NCBI GenBank assembly: GCA_036276235.1
Contig: DATBDZ010000143.1
Coordinates: 1 to 27,739, forward strand
Origin: JANWHF01 sp036276235
Lineage (GTDB): Bacteria; Planctomycetota; Phycisphaerae; Tepidisphaerales; Tepidisphaeraceae
Direction: 5' to 3'
Length of the DNA stretch: 27,739 nt
Positions 22,284 to 27,739 of this stretch are shown in pieces; position 1 is the first letter of the stretch, and every line of letters begins with the position of its first letter. The position numbers and the translations under genes are program-made. The notes beneath the pieces were generated by a model. That model worked only from the letters and a program-made list of their open reading frames with translations. It searched no databases and was not told the origin of the DNA.

Positions 22284-22808
22284 ATGGCTGACCATTCGCC
22301 GGCCGTCGTCATTCCAACGCAGATCCACCTGAAGCACGGGTTATTTCGCGCAATCTGCCATTGGCCGTTTGCTGATTCTTTCGTCGGGCGGCTCTTGCGG
22401 TATGACATTCCACAACGAATCAAACTCGGAAATGGGCGAATGTGGGCTTATCTTGACGCAGCCCATGAGGTCATCGGTTTCGGTTCGATCGATGTGTGCA
22501 GCGATTACTCTGATCTGACCGGAGGCAAACCTCATCCGTACATTCCACTGCTCGCCGTGAACCCGGAGAGTGAAGGGCGTGGTTATGGCAAGGCAATCGT
22601 ACGGCATCTGATCGGCGAAGCAGCATTGCTTGCCGTTCAGCCAGGAAACCCTTGCCACGATGTTCTGTTTCTTGACGTGTACACAACCAGCGTCCGGGCG
22701 ATCGGCCTTTACGAAAAGTGCGGATTCCTGAAGCTGCGAGACCAGCCGCTCTTCGATGACATTGAACAACAGACGTATTTCATTATGAGCCAGCGAATCC
22801 TTCCGTAG
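22284..22808 (+). CDS. GNAT-family N-acetyltransferase
   Basis: 174 aa. The acetyl-CoA binding motif A is VNPESEGRGYGKAIVRHL (92-109), with the R/Q-G-x-G-x-G/A loop. Motif B is SVRAIGLYEKCGF, and a beta-strand VLFLDVY lies before it. The N-terminal domain (PFADSFVGRLL...IPQRIKLGNGRMWAYLD) should carry the acceptor site; the substrate is unknown. It is unrelated at a glance to the GNAT half of the ABC fusion upstream. It lies downstream of the 174-aa hypothetical gene and is followed by an inverted repeat that could end the transcript. Confidence 0.8.
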   Translation: MADHSPAVVIPTQIHLKHGLFRAICHWPFADSFVGRLLRYDIPQRIKLGNGRMWAYLDAAHEVIGFGSIDVCSDYSDLTGGKPHPYIPLLAVNPESEGRGYGKAIVRHLIGEAALLAVQPGNPCHDVLFLDVYTTSVRAIGLYEKCGFLKLRDQPLFDDIEQQTYFIMSQRILP

Positions 22809-22896
22809 GGTCCGCCTTGCCGGACGGGTTTTGCCTCCCCGCGCGAACCGCGTCCGCGACCCGACTGAGCTCGTCGAAGTCCAAGGCGGACCCTAC
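22805..22896. repeat. Inverted repeat upstream of the packaging genes
   Basis: GTAGGGTCCGCCTTGCCGGA pairs with AAGGCGGACCCTAC. The loop contains CCGACTGAGCTCGTCGAAGT, a relative (inverted) of the 24-bp word at 12892-13011. It lies between the GNAT stop and the HTH/TerS start. Confidence 0.75.
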
Positions 22897-22933
22897 GCAC
22901 CCCGATCTACCACATTCAAACTGATTTCATCCG

Positions 22934-23743
22934 ATGACTACACAAACCGAAATCATCGTCCGCTCTCCTTCCGCGCCCACGCCGCTCGCTCGCGCGGTCG
23001 TTCCGCCCTTCGCTGGCGTTGCGCCGCCGGAGCCGGATCTGGAGCCGAATCAGATCGAGGCGATCAAGCTGCTCACCGCCGGCGAGAAATGCAGCGACGT
23101 TGCCAGAAAAGTCGGCGTTGATCGCGCGACGCTTTGGCGCTGGCGGACGCTGAACCCGAACTTCATCGCCACGCTCAATCGCTGGCGCGGCGAAATCCTC
23201 TCGGAAGTGCGCGACCGGCTGCTTGTCATCGCGGCCAATGCCGCCGACACACTTCAGACGGAGATCGCGAAGGGTGATGGCATGCTCGGATATCGGGTCC
23301 TTGACCGGATGAGGTGCATGGAGGTCGGCGCGGAATCGCCGCTCGATCCGTATGCCATCTTCGGCATCGGCCTGGACGATGAAGCGGTACGGCGGCCGAT
23401 CACCGATGGTTTTGCGCGAGTGAGGAGTGGGATGACCGCCGAGCAGCACTGCCGAGCGCATGAATTGTTTGCGCTGGGCGTCGCGATGGACAATCGCCGT
23501 CGCGGGCAGCCGACATCGCTGGACATCCTGGAGTTGGCAGGCGCGCTTGATGACGAGCCGTCGGGAACACATTGTCCTGATCACTCGACGACCGAAAACG
23601 CGCCTGATTCCGATGTTGAGGTGATCGTCAGCCAGACCGGAGCGAGCAGCGGCAAAGACGCCGCTGGCTCCTATGAAAAGCACAACGCGTCCACGCAGGT
23701 CAAGATTTTTGTCAGTTCCTCGCGGCGTCGTGGGTCAGTTTGA
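22934..23743 (+). CDS. HTH protein, putative terminase small subunit
   Basis: 269 aa from ATG 22934. Residues 36-90 (EPNQIEAIKLLTAGEKCSDV and ARKVGVDRATLWRWR...NPNFIATLNRWR) are the resolvase-like HTH typical of phBC6A51-type small terminases, which recognise the packaging site. A helical segment (about 90-130) could mediate ring assembly. The remaining C-terminal half is unfamiliar, with a low-complexity end. It precedes the large terminase, the usual order, though 460 bp and a convergent gene lie between. No Shine-Dalgarno is evident. A generic DNA-binding protein is the alternative. Confidence 0.65.
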   Translation: MTTQTEIIVRSPSAPTPLARAVVPPFAGVAPPEPDLEPNQIEAIKLLTAGEKCSDVARKVGVDRATLWRWRTLNPNFIATLNRWRGEILSEVRDRLLVIAANAADTLQTEIAKGDGMLGYRVLDRMRCMEVGAESPLDPYAIFGIGLDDEAVRRPITDGFARVRSGMTAEQHCRAHELFALGVAMDNRRRGQPTSLDILELAGALDDEPSGTHCPDHSTTENAPDSDVEVIVSQTGASSGKDAAGSYEKHNASTQVKIFVSSSRRRGSV

Positions 23744-23744
23744 A

Positions 23745-24029
23745 TTAGAGATACAAGAAATGCTCGTATTGTTCGTATTCCCCCGGCTTCAAATACCAGT
23801 CATCGCCGCGTGATTCCCACATAGCGATCAGTCCAAGCAGCGATTCAACGGTTTCGGCCAAGAATCGGCGTTCATCCTTTACTGCAACCCAAAGGGGGTC
23901 ATCGTCCTCCGGCGGCGTGCGATCTCGCGTGATCGTATAACCCTTGGCAGTGAGGACTTGTAGTGTCGGGAGAATGGTGTTGCCTGCTGTCCCGAGGGAG
24001 AATTTGTATTCCAATTTGCCTCCGTTCAT
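23745..24029 (-). CDS. Orphan 94-aa protein convergent to the TerS gene
   Basis: From ATG 24029 it encodes 94 aa (103 aa if GTG 24056 is used). It begins MNGGKLEYKFSLGTAGNTIL and contains the acidic segment PPEDDDPLW, then ETVESLLGLIAMWESRGDDW and ends EQYEHFLYL. The ordered alternation of strands and helices and the balanced composition look genuine. It ends one base after the TerS stop, so the two genes converge tail to tail. I do not recognise it. Single small opposite-strand genes inside a packaging operon are often accessory (moron) genes such as immunity or exclusion factors; that is inference. Confidence 0.65.
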   Translation of the reverse strand: MNGGKLEYKFSLGTAGNTILPTLQVLTAKGYTITRDRTPPEDDDPLWVAVKDERRFLAETVESLLGLIAMWESRGDDWYLKPGEYEQYEHFLYL

Positions 24030-24205
24030 GCGGGACTTGTTCGAAACGTCCCGCACCTCAGCGTCTTGGTTCGAATCCCGTCTTTCACTGGGCTTCGATC
24101 AATCTTCGTGCAACGTCCAAAGCGTTGCAACGCAACGGATTGGTGCAAAATCCGGTGTATTTCGTTGCATCGCGGCCCATTGAGCTTCTCCCCGGAAACC
24201 CAAAC

Positions 24206-26002
24206 ATGTTCTCAGACCCACACGACCCCATCGTCGCGGCGGCTCGCCGCTTGTTTCCCGTGCCGCTGGAGCAGGCGCGCTCGATCGATCTCACCCTCCC
24301 CCAATTCATCCGCGATGCATGGCATATCGTCGAGCCGCGGAATGAATTTGTCCCCGGGCCGCATCTGGACATGATCTGCGAGCATCTTGTGGCCGTCACG
24401 CGCGGCCAGATTCAGGACCTCCTGATCAACATCCCCCCGCGGCACATGAAGAGCCTTGCGGTTTGCGTGTTCTGGCCGGCCTGGGAGTGGATCAACTTTC
24501 CGCATCGGCGATGGTTGTTCGCCTCCTACGCGCAATCGCTGGCGACGCGCGATTCGCTGCGATGTCGGCGACTCATCGAATCACCCTGGTATCAGAAAAA
24601 CTTCGCCAACTGCTTTGCCCTTCGCGGAGATCAGAATACGAAAGAACGTTTCGAGAACGACCGAGGCGGGCATCGGATCGCCACCAGCAGCGGCGGCGCC
24701 GCCACGGGGGAGGGCGGCGATCGCGTTGTCGTCGATGATCCGCATAACGTCATCGATCGCGAGAGCGATGCGCAGCGGCAGCGAACGCTCATCTGGTGGG
24801 ACGAGACGATGAGCACTCGGCTCAATGACCCGAAGACCGGCGCGAAGGTGATCGTCATGCAGCGCATTCACGAAAAAGACCTGAGCGGCCACGTGCTCGA
24901 GCAGGGCAGCTACGTGCATCTGTGCCTGCCTGCCGAATTTGAGCCGACGCGAAAGTGCATCACGCTGCTCGGCGAAGATTGGCGCACGAAGGAAGGAGCG
25001 TTGCTCTGGCCCGAGCGCGTCGGCCGGCGGCAGATCGCGAAGCTCAAGAAAGCGCTGGGGGCGATCGGCTTCGCCGGGCAGTTTCAGCAGCGGCCGGCGC
25101 CCGCCTCTGGCGCGGTGTTTCAGGCGGGATGGTTTCGGTATTTTGTCGTTGTTGATGTTTCGGAGGATGCCGCGGCGGGAAATCCGAAATCCGAATCCCC
25201 GAAACCCGAATCAATGACGAATGACGAGGGGCGAAATCCGAAATCCGAATCCCCGAAGTCCGAATCAATGACGAATGACGAGGCGGGAAGTCCGAAATCC
25301 GAATCCCCGAAGTCCGAATCAATGACGAATGCCCGAATGACGAATGCCCGAATTGAGCGGCTCGGTCAATCCGAGCATTCGTCATTTGGTCATTCGGAAT
25401 TCGACATTGATTCGGATTTCGGATTTCGGACTTCGGAATTCAGGCCGTCGCATTACAAGCTGATTCGCGACGACAAAGAGGAATTCATTGACGCGGCGGC
25501 CTGTCGTCGCTTCGCAACCATGGATCCGGCCGGCAGCGACGGCACGGGCAATGCCGACGCCTGCTACACCGTCATTCAGGTCTGGGACCTGACGCCCAAA
25601 GGCGACATGCTTTTGATTCATCAATATCGCCAGCAGGTGCAGGCCCCGGATGCCGCGGCGGCGGCGATTCGGATCAGCCGCGAGTTTGATTGCGAGTTCA
25701 TCGGCATCGAAAAGGACGGCCTTGGGCTGGGCATCGTGCAAACAGTCAAACGCAGCGGCGTCACCGTCCGCCCCATCAAAGCCCACGGCTGCAAAGAGGC
25801 GCGAGCGCAGATCGCCCAAATCAGAATGCACAACGGCCAGATCTATTTCCCGCGCGGCGCGCCGTTTTTGCACGATCTGGAGACGGAGTTACTGCAATTC
25901 CCACAATCGCAATATCTGGATCAGGCGGATGCGCTAAATCATGCGGCCATACTTGTATCCCGGCTGGCGGGCATTGCGCGAGTCGAGGAAGTTGCTGGTT
26001 GA
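24206..26002 (+). CDS. Phage terminase large subunit with 87-residue repeat-derived insertion
   Basis: 598 aa from ATG 24206. The ATPase domain has a Walker A-like NIPPRHMKS (75-83), the coupling segment SYAQSLATRDS, RCRRLIESPWYQ, ATSSGGAATGEGGD and Walker B RVVVDD (173-178). LNDPKTGAKVIVMQRIHEKD follows. The nuclease domain is RNase H-like with Asp440 (TMDPAGS), Glu502 (GIEKDG) and Asp575 (DQADALNHA). It would cut and pump DNA into the capsid. Residues 326-412, exactly between the two domains, are encoded by a heptamer hairpin and form K/S/E/P/N-rich 18-residue repeats. Without them the protein is 511 aa, a normal length. All catalytic residues are present, so it may still work with a long flexible linker. 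Confidence 0.9.
   Translation: MFSDPHDPIVAAARRLFPVPLEQARSIDLTLPQFIRDAWHIVEPRNEFVPGPHLDMICEHLVAVTRGQIQDLLINIPPRHMKSLAVCVFWPAWEWINFPHRRWLFASYAQSLATRDSLRCRRLIESPWYQKNFANCFALRGDQNTKERFENDRGGHRIATSSGGAATGEGGDRVVVDDPHNVIDRESDAQRQRTLIWWDETMSTRLNDPKTGAKVIVMQRIHEKDLSGHVLEQGSYVHLCLPAEFEPTRKCITLLGEDWRTKEGALLWPERVGRRQIAKLKKALGAIGFAGQFQQRPAPASGAVFQAGWFRYFVVVDVSEDAAAGNPKSESPKPESMTNDEGRNPKSESPKSESMTNDEAGSPKSESPKSESMTNARMTNARIERLGQSEHSSFGHSEFDIDSDFGFRTSEFRPSHYKLIRDDKEEFIDAAACRRFATMDPAGSDGTGNADACYTVIQVWDLTPKGDMLLIHQYRQQVQAPDAAAAAIRISREFDCEFIGIEKDGLGLGIVQTVKRSGVTVRPIKAHGCKEARAQIAQIRMHNGQIYFPRGAPFLHDLETELLQFPQSQYLDQADALNHAAILVSRLAGIARVEEVAG
25181..25441. repeat. Heptamer hairpin array K, in frame inside the large terminase gene
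   Basis: Three 54-bp units (starting AATCCGAAATCCGAATCCCC at 25181 and 25235, and a variant at 25289) are built from 7-mers such as AATCCGA and AATGACG. They are followed by a complementary arm GTCATTTGGTCATTCGGAAT and GATTCGGATTTCGGATTTCG up to 25441. The loop is GAGCGGCTCGGTCAATCCGA. Total 261 nt (87 codons). Confidence 0.85.
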
Positions 26003-26150
26003 TGGTTTGTCATTGGTCATTGGTCATTTGTCATTGGTCATTCGCCATCTCGAGGATTCACGTCGTCTGCCCAATGACCGCTGACCAATAGCAAATGACA
26101 AATGACAAATGACAAATGACAAATAACCAATGACGAGCAACCAATAGCGC
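26001..26150. repeat. Heptamer inverted-repeat array L between terminase and portal
   Basis: TGGTTTGTCATTGGTCATTG and onward pairs with CAATGACCGCTGACCAATAG and four TGACAAA units, then CAATGACGAGCAACCAATAG. The word is the same as in array D. It begins at the terminase stop codon and ends about 40 nt before the portal start. Confidence 0.85.
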
Positions 26151-26188
26151 GCCTTCATCACAATCACCTTCCCCAACGAAAGCATTCC

Positions 26189-27586
26189 ATGTTCGATCCG
26201 ATCTACAGCCTTCCCCTGGCATTGCTTCCCGATGGCACTTACACGAAAGCGCCGCTCGCGGGCACGGGCGTGCTTGATCCGCTGCCTTTGGGCGCCGCTT
26301 ACAGCGATGCATTTCGCAAGAATCGTGCACCTTCTTCGCGCGAGCTGGTGCAGCAGCTTGTGGGCACCGCGTACGCTTGTGCCGTCCTCAATGCCGATCT
26401 GCTGGCTTCGACGAAGTTGCGGCTGTTTCTGCGGACGCGGAAGGGCGAGAGCCGCGGGAAGGCGTATCTGCGAACCGTGCCGATCTCGCGTAAGACGGCG
26501 ATCTGGCTGCGGGAAAATCCAGCGGCGGCTCATATCGTCGCGGGAGAATCGGTTGTCGAAGAGGTCACTTCGCATCCGCTTTTGGATCTGCTGCGGCGGC
26601 CGAATCCTGATCCGGACCAGGGCGGGTTGTGCGGGTTTGATCTGCGATGGATGACACAGCTTTATCTGGAATCGGTCGGCCGCGCGTATTGGCTGATTGA
26701 GCGCGATGGCCTGGGCGTGCCGCGGCAGCTTTGGCTTTTGCGGCCGCATCTTGTGCGCGAAGTTCCGGATTTCACCGGGCAGCGCACGATCGATCATTAC
26801 GAATACGGCGGCAGCCGCGGCGCTTGCTACGAACCTTGCGATGTCATCAGATTCCATCATCCCGATCCGAATAACCCATATGTAGGCGGCTATTCGCCGC
26901 TGGCGGCGGCGATCGAGAAGATCCGCATCAGCCGCAAGGAAGAGGCGCATCTGGATGCGATGCTCGACAACATGGGCCGTCCGGACGCCGTCTGGAGCCC
27001 CAAGGGCGACAGCGAAGGCGGCGGCATCGGCGCCGCCGAGGCGCAGCGGGTCCGCAGCGCCTTCCGCCAGGCGTTCGCGATGTCCGGCCGCGGCGGGTTG
27101 CTCGTAAGCGAAACGCCCGGCACGCTTCAGCCGCTGCAATGGTCGCCGCAGGATATCGTCGAGATCGAGCGGGCGAGGGCGATCAAGACCGACATCTGCA
27201 ACGTCTTCGGCGTCCCCGATGCAAAGCTCGAGCGCAACGCCGCGAATCTGGCGGCCGCGCGAACTGCGGATTACGCACATGCGAAAGACGCCGGCCTTCC
27301 CAGATGTTTCCGCAACGAAGAAACGCTCAACGCGCGGCTGGTGCCGCTCTTCGACGACAGCGGGCGGCTGTTCATCGCGTATGACAATCCGGTTCGCGAG
27401 GATGAAGTGTTTGCGCTGGAGCAGATCAAGGCAGCCGCGCAAAGCGGCGCGGTGACGCGAAATGAATTGCGTGCGTCGGCGGGATTGGATCCGATGCCGT
27501 GGGGCGATCTGCCGCTGGTGCCGGACAATATGGTGAGCGTGGACGCGGCGGGAGAGCCGCGGGGACCACTGAAAAATGAAAGGTGA
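26189..27586 (+). CDS. Phage portal protein (HK97-type)
   Basis: 465 aa from ATG 26189. It fits the HK97/Phage_portal family: an early helix SSRELVQQLVGTAYACAVLN with LLASTKLRLFLR, HPLLDLLRRPNP, the stem region YLESVGRAYWLIERD, LWLLRPHLVREV, DVIRFHHPDPNNPYVGGYSP, and LDNMGRPDAVWSP with EIERARAIKTDICNVFGVP. The portal ring is the DNA entry channel of the capsid. The last codons, LKNER and TGA, are written by a GAAAAAT-type heptamer unit (27571-27600), so the natural C-terminus was overwritten. The head protease and capsid genes expected next would lie beyond the window. Confidence 0.9.
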   Translation: MFDPIYSLPLALLPDGTYTKAPLAGTGVLDPLPLGAAYSDAFRKNRAPSSRELVQQLVGTAYACAVLNADLLASTKLRLFLRTRKGESRGKAYLRTVPISRKTAIWLRENPAAAHIVAGESVVEEVTSHPLLDLLRRPNPDPDQGGLCGFDLRWMTQLYLESVGRAYWLIERDGLGVPRQLWLLRPHLVREVPDFTGQRTIDHYEYGGSRGACYEPCDVIRFHHPDPNNPYVGGYSPLAAAIEKIRISRKEEAHLDAMLDNMGRPDAVWSPKGDSEGGGIGAAEAQRVRSAFRQAFAMSGRGGLLVSETPGTLQPLQWSPQDIVEIERARAIKTDICNVFGVPDAKLERNAANLAAARTADYAHAKDAGLPRCFRNEETLNARLVPLFDDSGRLFIAYDNPVREDEVFALEQIKAAAQSGAVTRNELRASAGLDPMPWGDLPLVPDNMVSVDAAGEPRGPLKNER

Positions 27587-27739
27587 AAAATGAAAAATGG
27601 GAGCGACGCCATGTAGGGTGGGTGTACTCGCCCACCATTCGCCGCTCGTGGTGGGCGAGTACACCCACCCGACAGAACCAGGTCGCGCTCAGAACCCTCT
27701 CCCCTGTACTCAGGGGAGAGGGCCGGGTGAGGGGACGAA
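27571..27739. repeat. Heptamer remnant and two palindromic elements at the right edge
   Basis: 27571-27600 holds three GAAAAAT-type units, the first supplying the portal stop. 27613-27670 is TAGGGTGGGTGTACTCGCCC pairing with GGGCGAGTACACCCACC, the family seen at 1381-1449. 27695-27739 is the left arm of the composite palindrome seen at 1185-1308 and continues off the window. Confidence 0.85.

Noticed and set aside
24057..24100. tRNA 3'-part look-alike (GGTTCGAATCCCG) just upstream of the terminase, possible attachment site
   Set aside because: The stem around TTCGAAT does not pair properly, and no acceptor, D or anticodon arm can be drawn upstream. No repeat of it was found elsewhere in the window.
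25181..25441. Intein or self-splicing intron in the terminase
   Set aside because: No intein motifs (N-terminal Cys/Ser block, C-terminal HN) and no intron core; the segment is plain low-complexity repeat.
26024..27664. 546-aa minus-strand ORF opposite the portal gene
   Set aside because: It is the high-GC shadow of the portal frame, with Arg/His-rich composition and no recognisable motif.

Overview
The window looks like high-GC Planctomycetota chromosome, probably Phycisphaerae-like. I infer this from secreted low-complexity Q/T/P/A-rich proteins, five membrane proteins ending in a C-x2-C-GYD-L/M-RATP...CPEC zinc ribbon, many SD-poor starts and dense intergenic palindromes. No rRNA or tRNA gene was found.

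Region 1 (1-9.1 kb) is host-like. It holds the edge of a probable IS630-type transposase (minus, running off the left end) and a glycosylasparaginase with a one-base frameshift near its 3' end. A secreted trypsin-like/HtrA-like protease with a beta-propeller-like C-terminus follows, then two translationally coupled membrane zinc-ribbon proteins. Two paralogous secreted ankyrin proteins come next, separated by a frameshifted DUF559 (Vsr-like) nuclease gene that is bracketed by inverted copies of a 108-bp palindromic element.

Region 2 (9.1-17.6 kb) is a one-directional phage-like module. An AT-rich regulatory stretch leads into a small sigma-region-4-like HTH protein. Then come small membrane, lipoprotein and coiled-coil proteins (a possible lysis/structural set) and three large surface or tail-fibre type proteins: parallel beta-helix, LamG, and beta-helix plus Ig.

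Region 3 (17.6-24.1 kb) mixes phage-like and cargo genes: a minus-strand PBECR-type nuclease-like protein, a COG2401-type ABC-ATPase/GNAT fusion, a tandem array of three host-type zinc-ribbon membrane proteins, an unknown protein and a GNAT acetyltransferase. Region 4 (22.9-27.7 kb) is the packaging module: an HTH putative small terminase, a convergent 103-aa orphan, the large terminase and an HK97-type portal protein. No integrase, capsid or protease gene is visible; they may lie beyond the right edge.

The most unusual signal is that nearly every gap in the phage-like module is filled, almost from stop codon to start codon, by degenerate heptanucleotide repeats arranged as nested inverted repeats. 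Each gap uses a different 7-nt word. Two such hairpin arrays sit in frame inside essential-looking genes (TerL and the ABC-GNAT ATPase). One fuses two genes into a single ORF, and several supply the stop codon of the preceding gene. They resemble the cyanobacterial STRR heptamers in type, but the nested multi-word layout and the insertion into coding sequence look undescribed to me.
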